Counted from the stretch's first letter, positions 1 to 14,746 are shown. The stretch: 64,000 nucleotides of DNA from Hemerocallis citrina (GCA_017893485.1 CM030363.1:84001230-84065229); one strand, 5' to 3'. Numbers and translations are program-made. The notes: generated by a model not told the origin, from the sequence alone.

Positions 1-1732
<1,732 letters not shown>

Positions 1733-1737
1733 ATAGC

Positions 1738-2310
1738 TGATATGGCTAAAAATAGGATTAAATCGGGACCGTTCAAATTGGGTACGAATCTTAAAGCTCG
1801 GGGGTAAAATGATAATTTCACCTTCAAACAGGTCTGAAATGGGAACTAAGCCTTTTTCAAAAGGCCCAATAACCCATAAACGGATCCGTCTTACTGAAGT
1901 ACGGGTTCCAACCCTCAAGAAACCCAGTCCAGCTGAATAAGGGAGGATTAGGGTTTATGATTAACCTTGATCAACGGTCCTAATCGCTTCTATCCATTTA
2001 CACTGGGAAGTAGGGATTTGATCTTATCCCGAAACTGGTTCCTAAGGCGGCTATAAATACCCCCCTCCCCCCACTGTTATCAGGTAATCAATCTTTTGCC
2101 AATCAAAGCTCTTTTATAATCTTTCTGATTACTGACAAGAGCATCGGAGGGTGCGTCGCCGAAATCAACCCTGGTGTTTCGCACTTTTTGCAGGTCAACG
2201 GCGGGAGAATCTCAGTCAAACTCCGGTGAAGTTGTTCAGGTCTGACTATTCAACTTCCCTCAAATCTACAAATCTATCTGTTTGCCCCCACACCGATTTC
2301 AGCGGCAACA
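1738..2310 (+). repeat. 5' LTR of element A
   Basis: 573 bp, TG...CA. A TATA box (TATAAATA) lies near 2050-2057, followed by a C-rich stretch, so the transcript start should lie shortly after. Shares most of its sequence with 14747-15318 and more distantly with the LTRs of element B. Confidence 0.93.
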
Positions 2311-2313
2311 GAT

Positions 2314-2328
2314 TGGCACCGTCTGTGA
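2314..2328 (+). promoter_or_regulatory. Primer binding site of element A
   Basis: TGGCACCGTCTGTG starts 3 bp after the 5' LTR. It is a one-base variant of the TGGCGCCGTCTGTGGGAA in element B. I did not assign the tRNA. The mismatch would weaken priming and fits a dead element. Confidence 0.75.
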
Positions 2329-2379
2329 AAAATCGAATAGCAGTCCAGCATCTTCCACCAGTCAATACCGCCTCCAGCC

Positions 2380-4560
2380 ATGCCACTAAGGAAAATAAGA
2401 TCCAGAGGGTCCAACCGTGGACCCACTCCCATTCTTCCTCAACAACAACAACCGGGGGCCCTCCTCCAACCCGTCCAGTAACAAGAACAACTCCCTCCTC
2501 AACCTCATCTGCCGCTGCAGTAGGGGCAGCCTCCTCTCCAATATCTTCAACTCCAGCAGGCTCCACTCGGGCCCCAAAACGTTGGTATAGGGACCTCTAG
2601 TCCTAATCCTCAAAAGCAACCTCTCCACCGCGACCATATCTCGGTACATAACCCTTCCACCGACTCCATGGCATCCCATAACCCTCGGCCTTCAGAAGAC
2701 CTCCACAATATCATAATCAACCAGCAGAAAGAGGAAGACCTTCGCCACCATTTGGATGAAAGGAGGGCCCGAGAGGGAGCCTCCCGCTCAGAACGTCAAA
2801 ATGCGCGATCTCCTCGCCGCGACGACCACAGGAGGTCCCCTCTTCATAGGAGGCAGAGGGAGTCCCCCGAGTACCGTCGAAGGAGGAACCATTCCCCCGC
2901 TGGTCGGCAGGCTCCAAGGGACCAGAGCAGACCCATCACCCGAGCAGAATTCCAAGAGTTCTAGGCAATAATCTTGCAGGCCCTCAATATCCCGCCAAAC
3001 AACAATAATGTTCAGAGGATCCCCACTCCCGAGGCAGTTCAAAGCCCTTGCCGTCGGTCCCTAAGTCCTCCTCAAGCTCCGAGCCACCGCCATCACATCC
3101 CTAGTCGTCACTAGTCCCCAAGCTACCGTCGTTGTAGCCCACGCTCCCCTTCGTACGAAGACGAGTCCAGAGGCTCACCAGGATACTGTCGAAGGGATGA
3201 TGCTGTCTACCGCTGTCTCCACGAGATGGAGAGGCACCTCGGTCAACTCGATAGGGACGAGGAGCTACGAGGGAGGACTCTCCGTCCAAGCAGACCTCCG
3301 TTCTCCCGAACCATCATGGAGGCTCCCGTTCCAGCAAATTTCAAGCCCCCGCAATTCGAGACATACATTGGGGAATCAGACCTTATGGATCACATCGAGA
3401 GTTTCAAAACTCTCATAATGATCCATCAGGCCTCTGATGCCCTCCTATGCAAAAACTTTCTGGCCATGCTCAAAGGCCCGGCTCGGGAATGGTACTCCCG
3501 CCTCGCCCCGTTCTCCATCTTCTCTTTTGAACAGTTCAAGACCTTCTTCATAACCCATTTCGTGAGCAGCCGCCGCTCCAAAAAAATGAGTATTTCACTA
3601 CTCTTCCTTAATCAGAAGAGGGGCGAAAAACTAAGAGACTATGTCAAGAGGTTTACCATGGAGGCCAGGTCCATTGCCTCCCTTGACCAATCGGTCGCTG
3701 AAGTCGCCTTCCAGTCCAATGTCCTCAACCCAAACTTCCGGTCCTCCCTAGCCAAAAAGCCCATGCGAGACTTCTCCAACCTCCTTCTCAGAAGTGAGAA
3801 GTACATCCGGGCGGAGGAAGCTGAACATTGCCCCACATTCGAGGGATCCTCTTCTGGAAATAAGAGGAAGGCCGCTGAAGAAGAGGGTGCTAAAAAGCTC
3901 CAGAAGGACAACGAGGGTCAGCGTCGTCCACCTCCCAGATTTGAAAAGTTTACTCCTCTCAACGCTAATGTTTCAACCATTCTAATGGAGGTAGAGAAAG
4001 AAGGGATCCTACCTACCGCCCCAAAGATGAATACTCCTAGGAAGAAGAGGGATAAGGAGAAGTGGTGCCGCTATCATCGAAACCACGGCCACGACACCAA
4101 CGACTATAGGGCTCTGAAGAATGAAATCGAAGCCCTTATTCAGAGAGGCCAGCTGGCCAAGTTTATAAGGAAGGACCGGGTCGGTCCTCCTCCAACCCCC
4201 AGGGGGGCTAACAAGTGGCCCGAGAGGTGTGATGAGACTCCCGAATTCGAGGAAGAGCGCATCTTGCACCTCATCCACGGAGGTCCAATGGGAGGAACCT
4301 CTAACTCATTTCGAAAGGCTTTTATCAGGGAAGTCAATTTGGTGCACAGTCTACCCCCTTCCAAAGGTCTTGGAGTCTCGGTTACTTTCTCAGGTGAAGA
4401 TCTAGAGGGAGTCCGAACACCCCACTGTGATGCACTGGTGATTAACCTCCACATGGCTAACTTCAAAGTAGAAAGGATTCTAGTGGATAATGGCAGTTCT
4501 GTCAACATCCTCTTCCTAGCGGCCTTCGAAGGCTCAAATTATCGCGGGACAGGCTCAAGC
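2380..4560 (+). pseudogene. Element A gag and protease region, interrupted
   Basis: Gag begins at the ATG at 2380, the position equivalent to the predicted start in element B, and stays in one frame to about 4530. In-frame stops include TAA at 2479-2481, TAG at 2962-2964 and one near 3112. The retrotransposon gag domain is recognisable around 3470-3600 ([11 protein letters not shown]). The zinc finger, which in Tat elements has the form C-x2-H-x4-H-x4-C, is at about 4063-4105, but its last cysteine is tyrosine here. The aspartic protease signature [11 protein letters not shown] is at about 4480-4515; the frame is lost just after it. Several stops are at positions where element B has Gln, consistent with CAG or CAA changing by C-to-T transition. 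Confidence 0.9.
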
Positions 4561-7500
4561 CCGCCAGCTATACTCTCCATGGGTTCACGGGAGTGCCAGT
4601 GATGATCGAAGGTGTTATAACCCTCGACGTAACCGCTGGCAAAAATCCTACTATCCGAACGGAGCCAATGGACTTCATAGTTGTCGATGTCCCAGCTGCT
4701 TACAATGTGATCCTAGGTCGACCTGGCCTAGAAACTTTAGAAGCCGTCCCATCAGCTTATCATCTGAAAATGAAGTTCCCCACCAGAGCAGGCATAGGGG
4801 AAGTAAGGGGAAGTCAGGAGATGGCACGCAAATGCTATATGACCTCGACCGGGGGACCCGTCCTTTCCCTCGAGACCCTTGAAATTCCCCAGGGGAACAC
4901 CCAGCCAATGTTGGAGCCAGTAGACGAGTTAGAGAAAGTGCTCTTCTCGGAAGAAGATCCGACCCGCAAATTCTTCATCAGCAAAACCCTTCCTTCTGCC
5001 CTCTATTCCGACATAGTCCAATACATAAAGAAGAACCGCGACCTCTTCACATGGACAGCAACTGACATGCCAGGGATTTTCGAAGAGCTCCTAGTCCACC
5101 ATCTAAGTGTCGCTCCGTGGTCCAAACCAGTCCAGCAGAAGAGGCGAAAGTTCGCCCCCGAACGCCAGCAGGCGATAAAGGAAGAAGTGGAGAAGCTCCT
5201 CAAAGCCCGGTTCATACAAAAGGTCAACTATTCGGAGTGGCTCTCCAATGTCGTGATGGTCAAAAAGGCCAATGGAAGTTGGAGGATTTGCATCGACTTC
5301 ACAGATTTGAACAAAGCATGCCCTAAGGATCCTTTCCCACTTCCCAGCATGGACACCATGATCGACGCCACTTATGGCCATGAGCTTTTGAGCTTCATGG
5401 ATGCCTTCTCCGGATACAACCAAATCCGAATGTTCTCCCCAGATATTCCGAAGACGTACTTCGTCACAGATCAAGGTCTCTACTGCTATAGAGTAATGCC
5501 CTTCGGGCTCAAAAATGCCGGTGCCACCTACCAACGTCTCGTCAACAAGGTCTTCAAAAATCAGATCGGGCGGAACATGGAGGTTTACGTCGATGATATG
5601 CTAGTAAAAAGCATCTGTGGGTTCGACCATGTCGCTGACCTCCAAGAAGCCTTCGACATATTGAGGAAACATAACATGAGACTAAACCCGAATAACTGTG
5701 CATTCGGGGTCTCATCTGGTAAATTTCTGGGCTTTATGGTCAGTCAAAGGGGGATTGAAGCCAATCCTGAGAAGATAAAAGACATACTCAACATGGCTCC
5801 TCCTACAAATATTAAAGAAGTGCAAAAGCTCACAGGACGCCTCACGGCTATAGGCGCTTCCTCTCCAATTTCGGAGAAAAGTCTCTTCCTTTCTTCAAAG
5901 CCCTCAGGGGGGCTAAGGGCTTCGAGTGGGGCCAGCAGCAGCAAGAGTCGTTCGACCAACTCAAAGCCTACTTGGTCAAACCCCCACTCCTCAGCAAGCC
6001 TACTCCCGGGGAAACCCTCTACCTCTACCTCGCTGTCTCCGAACAAACCCTTCGTGCTGTCCTAGTGAGGAAAAAAGACAAGGCACAGAAGTCTATCTAC
6101 TATGTTAGCAAGGTTCTTAGAGACGCTGAGCTCCGCTATCCGAGATTGGAAAAGATAGCCTATGCCTTGGTTGTGGCAGTCAGGAAGCTCCGCCCCTATT
6201 TTCAATCACATTCGGTGGTCGTCCTTACCGACCAGCTGCTCAAGCAGGTCCTGTATAAGCCTAAGACCTCCGGACGTCTAATGAAGTGATCAATCGAACT
6301 AAGTCAACACGACATATCTTATCAGCCTCGGACTGCTATCAAAGCTCAAGCCTTAGGAATTTATAGTGGAAAGCACAATCCCGGAAGTAAGTCAAGCAGG
6401 AAATGGGCCACCCATCTGGATGGTGTATGTAGATGGGTATTCTTGCACCGAAGGGAGCAGAGCCGGAGTTATTCTGGCAGGCTCTGATGACTTCGTTCTC
6501 CAATACTCCCTCCGCATCAATTTCAAAGCTTCCAAAAACGAAGCTGAGTATGAAGCCCTAATAGTAGGCTTGGGCATGGCTCGCAAGGCATGAGCGCAGC
6601 GTGTCCGAATATTCAGTGACACTTAGCTCATGGTGAAATAGGTCTTAGGAGAATACGAGGCGCGAGACGACCGAATGGTTAAGTACTTAGCCAAGATCCA
6701 AAGTCTCATGGCTTCGTTCGAAGAGGCCCAACTCCAGCGGATCCCTAGAGAAGAGAACGCCCAAGCAGATGCCCTCTCAAAAGTAGCCTCTTCCTCTCTC
6801 CAAGGTCTCGAGCAGACCATCCTGATCAAAGTTCTACTAAGGCCCAGGATCGAAGAAGAAGCCCCCGACTCGATGGAGTCGCTACCTATCCAACTCAGGG
6901 ATAACTGGATGAGGCCTTTGATTGAGTTCCTCATTGACGGGAACCTTCTCCAAGATCCTAAAGAAGCTCGCCGAATCCGAACGAGAGTGGAGCGGTACAC
7001 CCTCATTGAGGGAGTCTTGTACAAACGTTCCTACGCCCAAGTAAATGGCCGACCCTACTTGAGATGTCTCTCTCTAGAAGAAGCCTTGTATGCCTTGAAA
7101 GAACTCCACGAAGGTATAAGTGGAGCCATTCAGGATCAAGGTCCCTCGCCAGAAAAGTCTTGAACTACGGGTACTTTTGGCCTACCCTACTTTGGGATGC
7201 CGAGCAACATGTCCGATAATGCAGCCCCTGTCAGCAATTCTCTAATATCTACCGCCTACCGCAAGCCCAACTCACATCTCTCTCGAGTCTAATTCCCTTC
7301 GCAATATAGGGGATGGACTTGCTAGGTCCGTTCCCACCAGCTCCAGGCCAGCTCAAGTTTCTAGTCGTGGCAATCGACTATTTCTCCAAATGGATCGAGG
7401 CCGAATCGCTGGCAACTATTACTGAGAACAAAGTGTAGCAGTTTTTCTGGAAAAATGTGATCTGTAGGTTTGGCATACCTCGAGTTTTGGTAATAGATAA

Positions 7501-8158
7501 CGGGACACAATTCACAGGGACAGCATTCCACTCCTTATGTGAAGACCTCGGCATTCAGCAGCGGCTCTCCTCCGTCTCTCACCCTCAGTCCAATGGTCAG
7601 GTAGAAAATGCCAATAGACAAATCCTCTTGGGCATCAAGAAGAGACTAGACAAGTCGGCCAAAGGCTTATGGGCAGAACAACTTCCTAACGTATTGTGAA
7701 ACTACCGCACAACAAAAAGGACCCCCACAGGAGAGTTGCCCTTCAATCTCACCTATGGTTCCGAGGCCGTAATCCCCTTAGAAGTCGGTTTGCCATCCCC
7801 TCGCCTAGTTGCATATAATGAAGAGTAGATAGCCAAGGAGCTCCGAGCCAATTTGGACCTTATCGATAAGCTCCGCGAAAGAGCTTCGATTCGCCAAGAG
7901 AATTATTGGAGAAGAATCGAACAGACCTACAACAAAAGGGTCCGTTCCACAGATCTCAAGGAGGGGGACTTAGTCCTCAGAAAGCTAGCCATCTCATTCT
8001 CCAGCCAAAAGAGCAAGCTAGCCCCGACTTGGGAAGGACCATACAAGGTCTCCAAGGTAGTTCGACCAGGAGCATATCGTCTTGAAGACCTCGAAGGCAG
8101 GGAGATACCAAGAACATGGAACGCCGACCATTTACGGAAGTACCAAGAGGGTGTTTGA
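4560..8158 (+). pseudogene. Element A pol (RT, RNase H, second RNase H, integrase), interrupted
   Basis: Continues the polyprotein through at least three frame changes (near 4560, 5855 and 7130) and about ten stops. RT motifs are intact in places: [11 protein letters not shown] near 5390 and the catalytic YVDDMLVKS near 5590. The first RNase H is around 6050-6290. The second RNase H, typical of Tat elements, runs from about 6415 (YVDGYS, where B has YVDGSS) to 6790. Integrase begins near 7160 and includes DNGTQF near 7498 and the HPQSNG-Q-VEN catalytic-Glu region near 7580. The ORF ends at 8156-8158. Many stops replace Trp or Gln codons of element B (TGG to TGA/TAG, CAG to TAG), the pattern left by deamination of methylated cytosine. 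Non-functional. Confidence 0.92.
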
Positions 8159-8349
8159 ACGCCTCTCTGAGTACCATCATATGTCAGGCCATTCCTATCT
8201 TCTTTTTACTTGTATTTGTTTCTTTATTCTCCCATTGTAATAACGATCTACAACTTAGAAGCGGTCGATTAAGCAATTATTAATAAAGAACTTCTTCCGC
8301 ATAATAATTCTCTTGTGATCATTTTATCTCTGTTTAAAACCCTAATTGT

Positions 8350-9060
8350 GTTTTCAAAAAACGACGAGTTCGGAGTCCAAAACTTGGCTTGATTCCGCTT
8401 TGCAAACTTGCTCTTAAGCGAGTTAGAAGTGGTTTGCCATTCGGAATTGCTCCCACAACCATTAAAACTTACTCAAACGACGAGTTGGGAGTCCAAAACT
8501 TGGCTCGATTCTACTTCGCAAGCTTGCTCTTAAGCGAGTTAGAAGTGGTTCGTCATTCGAAATTACTCCTACAATCGTTGAAACTTACTCAAATGACAAG
8601 TTTGGAGTCCAAAACTTGGCTCGATTCCGCTTCGCAAGCTTGCTCTTAAGCGAGTTAGAAGTGGTTTGCCATTCGGAATTGCGCCTACAACCGTTGAAAC
8701 TTACTCAAACGACGAGTTCGGAGTCCAAAACTTGGCTCGATCCCGCTTCGCAAGCTTGCTCTTAAGCGAGTTAGAAGTGGTTCGCCATTCGGAATTGCTC
8801 CCACAACCGTTGAAACTTACTCAAACGAAGTGTTCAGAGTCCAAAACTTGGCTCGATTCTGCTTCGCAAACTTGCTCTTAAGAGAGTTAGAAGTGGTTCG
8901 CCATTCGAAATTGCTCCCACAACTGTTGAAACTTACTCAAATGACGTGTTCAGAGTCCAAAACTTAGCTCGATTCCGCTTCACGAACTTGCTCCTAAGTG
9001 AGTTAGAAGTGGTTTGCCATTTGGAACCAATCGCACAACCATTAACACTCTCAAACCCAC
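8350..9060 (+). repeat. Element A tandem array 1, about six copies of a 116-120 bp unit
   Basis: Six copies of a unit containing GAGTCCAAAACTTGGCTCGA, each with an inverted repeat around TTGCTCTTAAGCGAG. It lies between the end of pol and the 3' end of the antisense gene. Element B has a homologous array in the same place (24130-25190). ORFs that run across it encode repeated peptides in several frames and are not genes. Confidence 0.92.
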
Positions 9061-9274
9061 AAGCCTGGGGCCTAACACATGGTTCGACCCCGCTCCTAGT
9101 ATGTGACAAACAAATAACAAGTGCCAACAATACGTGCAAGTTCATAAAACAAATATCATTGCATTAAAAAGCGAGGGACAAATCCATTTACAAGACAAAC
9201 TTCTCGTACTTATAACAAGATACAAGACGTGGACAAAACTTGGAGAACAAAAAGAACAAACACAGACAACTCTT

Positions 9275-10229
9275 TCAATGCCTCCTTGGGGCAGGGATGT
9301 TCCGGTTTAAAGACACCCGGGGACGGCGAATGCTGTATGGCCGATGCCTAACCTCGGAGCTCGTCCCTAGACCGGAAAACTGAGATGCATCTTTAGCACT
9401 ACCTCTGACGATAGCCCCAACGGACGCTCTGCTCGACGAAACAGCCATACCACTTTGTGCGTCACCAGGGCTCCACCGAGCAACGGGCGAGCGAGTCGCA
9501 AGCTCGTAAAAGGAAATTCCTCTCTCGCTCTCTTCACGAGTACATGAGGTGCTTCTGACGTTGATCCATCCAAGTTGGGGCTTGAGGCGAGCGACCTCCG
9601 CCTCTAGCTCGGCGATTCGTTGCTTCAGAGAGTCGTCCTTCACGGCTATCTTGAAGCGAGGGAGCCGAGCGGAGCTTGCGGCACTAGAGCTGTCGGCAAT
9701 AATTCGACGGAGATGAGTAACCTCGATTCTCTTGTCGACTGTAACCCTCTTCAGCTCGTCAATCTCTGCCGTCACCTTGCTCATTATTGCTAACAACTCA
9801 TCTCGCTCCTGTCAACTTGCCCATCACTGCTGTTAGTTCATCTCTCCCCGCCAAAAGCTCGTCTTCTGCTATCGTCAAGACGTAAATCTCAGCTAACAGT
9901 TCATCTCTCTCCGTTGTCATCTTCGACAAGAATTGGCTTAGATGCCTAAGCCTCAGGCCAAGATTAAAGGCTGTTGACAAACCATCATCATCGCCTTCGG
10001 AGGTCGTCTCCCCAAGCCTCTCTTCTAGTCTCCGAATCTCGATATCTCGATGACCTACAATTAGTTGCAGATGGTTTCGTTCACGTTCGGCTCTGCATAG
10101 CCCCAACTCAACTTCGTAAAGGCGATCTCGGCACCTAGCGAGGCATAACTTTGTCACCCCTAGGCCAACCTCGGGATGCATCTCCTCAGCCACATAAGGT
10201 GCTTCGACAAGCCGTGTCACCTCGACGAG
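9275..10229 (-). pseudogene. Element A antisense gene, C-terminal coiled-coil exon
   Basis: Two adjoining minus-strand reading frames (to 10229, then 9796-9275, with a frame break near 9797) match the 23028-23942 exon of element B along their length. Shared blocks include LCLARCRDRLYEVELGL, RDIEIRRLE, and EVTHLRRI near the middle. The predicted protein is rich in Leu, Glu and Lys heptads, hence probably coiled coil. At the 5' side a splice acceptor (TTTTCAG) precedes 10229, and no ATG follows it, which suggests that this is an internal or terminal exon and not a separate gene. Function unknown. Confidence 0.7.
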
Positions 10230-10550
10230 CTGAAAATTCCAAGGCAGACGACAAGAACACTTAGCAAAAATTAGCAAATTTGGTAAACACAGAGCCGAAA
10301 CTCCTGAACAAGGTGACGTGAACACAGCAAAATTTTTAAAAAAAATTGTGAACACGTAGCCGAAGCTTTAGGCAGGGCAACGTGAACACTTAGCCAAATT
10401 TCAAGAAAAATTTTGTGAACTCATTTCCGAAGATTTACACACATAGTCGAATTCAAAAAGAGAGATTTCATTCATTCCAAAAGTGCGGTGGCCAGTCTAC
10501 AATTAGGCGATACATCAAAAAACACAAAAGTAAAAAAAAAAAAGCTGAAG

Positions 10551-12616
10551 TCAAGGGGCGACCTCTTTCCCAGGGCATCGGGAAGGGACGGGGTCAGACT
10601 CCCCCGAAGGTGCGACCATCGCTAGCGGTGTCACGTCGGATCCCTGACGCTCGCTGACGATCTCGACCTCGGCATCTACCCCTTCGTCCCCAACATCCCC
10701 CTCGGACTCATCGTCAAAACCATCGACGTGGTCGGGGAAGAGCTGCCATCCAGAGCAGTCGACCTCAGGGAAACCCTCCGACACCTGCTCGATGGCGCGA
10801 GCATATGCCTTATCCATGTTGGCCGCGGGGAAGCCTTGGGCCTTCTCCATAATTGCAGCTTCGGCCTCCTTCACCGCCGCAACCTTAGCTGCTTCCACGG
10901 TCTCGGCCTGCTGCTTTGCCGCCTCATCTTTCTGCCGGAGCAGATCGCCCTCGAGCCTCTTGATGAGGTCTTCGAGGTACTCCAACCTCGTCGTCTTCCC
11001 GTCCACCTCGACTTTTAACTTCTCGAGCTCGTTGGCGATCCGAGCTTTTTCCACCCGAGCTCGGTCGACCTCCTTCTTCAGGTCCTTCTCGAGCTCAGTG
11101 ATCTTTTCCATGAGATGACCAAAGTGGACGGTTATCTGCAGCAAAAATACGAAGTTGAAAAAGTTAGAAAAACAAATATGCAAGTTGTTTAAAAGCACAA
11201 AATCAAGATACTCACCGATACCGTCGAGCGAGCGATCTCGAAGGCGTCGTCACCCACACTGTTGGCGTCCATGGCAGCTCGATCTTTCGGCGTCGCCAGG
11301 TGCTTGACGGCCTGCATACTCGACGTCGAGTCACCGAGGAAGTCATTGAGTTTCCGAACCTGCCAGTCCGGAACGAAGATCTTTTTGTGTCCTCAGTCAG
11401 GAACACCTCCGCCTCTGCCGTCAATGGGGCCGTCTCCATCCCGAAGGTAGCAGCCATTGGGAACTCACTGGCCTCTGCCGATTCCAAGGTCTCTGCTCTC
11501 GCCACCCTCGGGGTCACCGTTGCTGAGGCCGCTGCCTCCTGAACGGCACTGTCAACCATTTTGGGTGTCGGAGCTGTCACCTTCGTGGCGACCCTCTTTC
11601 GCTTCTGAGGTGCTTTGCTGCCAAGGGCCGCTCTCTGAGCCAAAAATCGCGTCATAGTCCATCATTTCTGCAACAAAAGAAAAGTTTGGTTAAAACACAA
11701 GTTGTAATCGAATTAGAAAAGAAAAAATAAACGAATAAAACCGCATACAAGGATCTATGCGGCAGAGCCCTCCCCTGAAGAGCGCGTCCTCTGTCAGATC
11801 TGTCCAATCGAACTTCGGCCGGTCGAGGAGAATCTGAACCATCTCTTCTTCGTTGGGGTAAAGCATCGGCAGCTCCCTTACCCTCTTCGTTACCTCTTCC
11901 ACCCAATCTGAGGGTATACACCATGGTTCGTGGCTCCGAACAATGAAGTACTTGTCTCGCCAGTGCTTTATCGAGTCGGGGCAGCTGATGAGCCGAGCAC
12001 CGTGCCTCGGAGCCTAGTAGTATCTGAACTCAGACTTGTGCTGCTGATGAAGCCGATACAATGTCCGAAGCACCCTCAAGTCTGGCTCGATCTCGACTGC
12101 CTGATAGTGGAGCGCGAACCCATTGATGACCCTCCATGTGTTCGGCATTAGTTGGATGGGGCTGACCCCGAACCACCTAAGCACTTGAATGGGGAACAAG
12201 GGTATAGGCAAACGCGCTCCGACGATGAAGGCGTCAACCGGCCAGAAACACATGTTTACTGGCATCAGTGAGTTGGCCCTCACCCCGGGACCCGGTAGCA
12301 TCAGCTCATACTCCTTCGGGATATGAAAGCACTCCCGGATTGCCGCCAGGTCTGCCTCGTTAAGGATTGAGACGATGTCGTCCGCTTCTGAGGTCTCTCT
12401 CGCTGCGTTCTCCTCGAAGCTCCGCCCCCTCCTGTATATGATACGCTCGGCGTGCTCCTCCGAAAGCTCCCGAACCCTATGGAGCCCCGTCAGGATGCCT
12501 GACAGTTTGCCGAACTCCCCTATTCGCTTCGGATCCTCCACTATGGTATCCTGACTCGGAGACGGCGCTTCGCCAGCAGAGGGGGAGGGCTCCGAAGTAG
12601 GGGAAAGAGAAGACGT
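10551..12616 (-). pseudogene. Element A antisense gene (aORF), N-terminal exons
   Basis: Minus-strand coding region homologous to 20645-22758 of element B. Exon 1 (12616 to 11749) carries the conserved block LMPNTWRVINGFALH and the motif RTLYRLHQQHKSE. This resembles the family annotated as putative gypsy-type transposon protein (Transposase_28), known from Tat retrotransposons. Introns at 11668-11748 (GTATGC...GCAG) and 11136-11215 (GTGAGT...GCAG) match the two introns of B in position. Exon 3 has a long coiled coil and the block GWQLFPDHVDGFD. The start codon seen in B is absent, a TAG lies at 12014-12016, and joining exons 1 and 2 would create a stop, so this copy is dead. Confidence 0.8.
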
Positions 12617-12774
12617 TTTTGACTTGAAATGAGCTAAGTATAAATTACCTTGAAGAGACTGACGCAGTCGAAAAATTCACCAGAACACTATCGACGAGCA
12701 CCGGAATCTCTCTCTAGTGAAAATGACCGCCTGAGTGAAAATTTGGAGAAGTGAAAAAATAAGGGGGGGTGAGA

Positions 12775-12815
12775 CTTATAGAGGTTGGCACAAAAAACGA
12801 GGATATTGGGCTTCA
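12775..12815 (-). promoter_or_regulatory. Probable promoter of the element A antisense gene
   Basis: On the minus strand, TGTGCCAACCTCTATAAGTC followed by a C-rich tract lies about 150 bp upstream of the coding region. A GCCCA (site II-like) motif sits near 12807. Element B has a TATA box and TGGGCC motifs at the equivalent place, so the promoter position is conserved. Confidence 0.55.
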
Positions 12816-12939
12816 AAAACCCAACAGTCAGGCTCATTTACACAAAATGCCAAAAAGTTATACCGTCCCATTAATGACTAACGGTCAAAATCGTCAGAAG
12901 ATCAACAGTCAAAAGGCCAGGTGTCATCTCCAAGTTGTC

Positions 12940-14060
12940 AGACTCACTTTGGACTTCGGCACGCCTTGCCGAGCGTTCTTGGCACCGACGCTCAAATGTG
13001 AGAAAAAACTCACTTTGGACTTCGACACGCCCTGCCGAGCATTCTTGGCACCGACGCTCAAACGTGAGAAAAAACTCTCACTTTGGACTTCGGTACGCCT
13101 TGCCGAGCGTTCTTGGCACCGATGCTCAAATGTGAGAAAAAACTCACTTTGAACTTCGGCACGCCTTGCCGAGCGTTCTTGGCACCGACGCTCAAACGTG
13201 AGAAAAAACTCTTACTTTGGACTTCGGCATGCCTTGCCGAGCATTCTTTGCACTGACGCTCAAACGTGAGAAAAAAACTCTCACTTTGGACTTCGGCACG
13301 CCTTGCCCAACGCTTGGCACCGACGCTCAAACGTGAGAAAAAACTCACTTTGGACTTCGACACGCCTTGCCCAGCGTTCTTGGCACCGACGCTCAAACGT
13401 GAGAAAAAACTCACTTTGGACTTCCGCACGCCTTGCCGAGAATTCTTGGCACTGACGCTCATACGTGAGAAAAAACTCTCACTATGGACTTCGGCATGCT
13501 TTGCCGAGCGTTCTTGGCATCGACGCTCAAACGTGAGAAAAAACTCTCAATTTGGACTTCAGCACGCCTTGCCGAGCATTCTTGGCACCGACGCTCAAAC
13601 GTGAGAAAAAACTCTCACTTTGGACTTCGACATGCCTTGCCGAGCGTTCTTGGCACCGACGCTCAAACGTGAGAAAAAACTCTAACGTTGGACTTCGGCA
13701 CGCCTTGCCGAGCGTTCTTGGCACCGACGCTCAAACGTGAGAAAAACTCTCACCTTGGACTTCGGCACGCCTTGCCGAGCGTTCTTGGCACCGATGCTCA
13801 AACGTGAGAAAAACTCTCACCTTGGACTTCGGCACGCCCTGCCCAGCATTCTTGGCACCGATGCTCAAACGTGAGAAAAAACTCTCACCTTGGACTTCGG
13901 CACGCCCTGCCCAGCATTCTTGGCACCGATGCTCAAACGTGAGAAAAAACTCTTACTTTAGACTTCAGCACGCCTTGCCAAGCGTTCTTGGCAACGACGC
14001 TCAAACGTGAGAAAAAACTCAGTTCGGACTTCGGCAAACCCCGCCGAACCACTTTTTGAC
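12940..14060 (+). repeat. Element A tandem array 2, about 17 copies of a 66-68 bp unit
   Basis: Each unit contains CTTCGGCACGCCTTGCCGAG, a hairpin with arms TCGGCA/TGCCGA, then CGTTCTTGGCACCGACGCTC and a GTGAGAAAAAACTC block. It sits between the antisense gene promoter and the 3' LTR. Hypervariable tandem arrays in this 3' region are known for Tat elements. The element B array (18990-20225) is homologous when read in element orientation. Confidence 0.95.
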
Positions 14061-14746
14061 ACGTGTTGCCACTCCGAGGTATATCTGCACCTCGGCAAGG
14101 GACTTCGAGCATCTTTCGACTTCGGCCTTCTTCCGGACATGTGTCAGCTCCTCGAGGTGATGGGCGGGGGTTGGCAACATTGCCGAAGCGACTCGCCACT
14201 GACCCCCGAATAAGGGGAAAATACACCTTTGAGCAACCACAGACATTAGATTTCCCCAAAATTCACACCCAATGCTGATGGAGAGTCCAGATCGCGCCAC
14301 GTCATAAATAGAATTAAAAAATCTATTTTTTATTTATTTAATTCGAATTGTTTATTTAAAAAATTACGAAAAAATGGTTAAAATTCAGGAAAATTAATTA
14401 AAAGTTCTTTAAAAATAATTATAAAATTCGGGGAAATATTTTTGAGCCTCTGGGTAAATAATTATTACATAGAATGATTAATTAGTGCCCTTGAAAAATA
14501 AAAGACCGCTCCGCAAAATTGAATAGATGATCCGAAAATAGTTAAAAAATCAAGAAAAATCCCCAAAGGTCTAGAAGAGCTCAAGAACAATCTGGAGTAT
14601 GCTCCCAGCTCAGAAAAACACCATAATGCCCCGTTTAAGATCCAAAACTCCTTATTTGGACTCCGATACAACTCTGCAAGCCATTAAAACAGTAAAACTA
14701 CTCCTCAAAGGCTGATCAAACTCAGTCTTCGGGAGTTGGGAGCTCG
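14061..14746 (+). other. Element A 3' untranslated spacer and polypurine tract
   Basis: About 690 bp between array 2 and the 3' LTR, GC-richer at first and AT-rich from 14300. The last 20 bases before the LTR contain the purine-rich GGGAGTTGGGAG, equivalent to the GGAGTGGGGGG of element B, and would be the polypurine tract. No ORF is credible. Confidence 0.75.

Noticed and set aside
12935..13740. Overlapping ORFs with repeated peptides such as ERSWHRRSNVRKNS
   Set aside because: They are the 66-68 bp tandem unit read in several frames and both strands, not a repeat protein.
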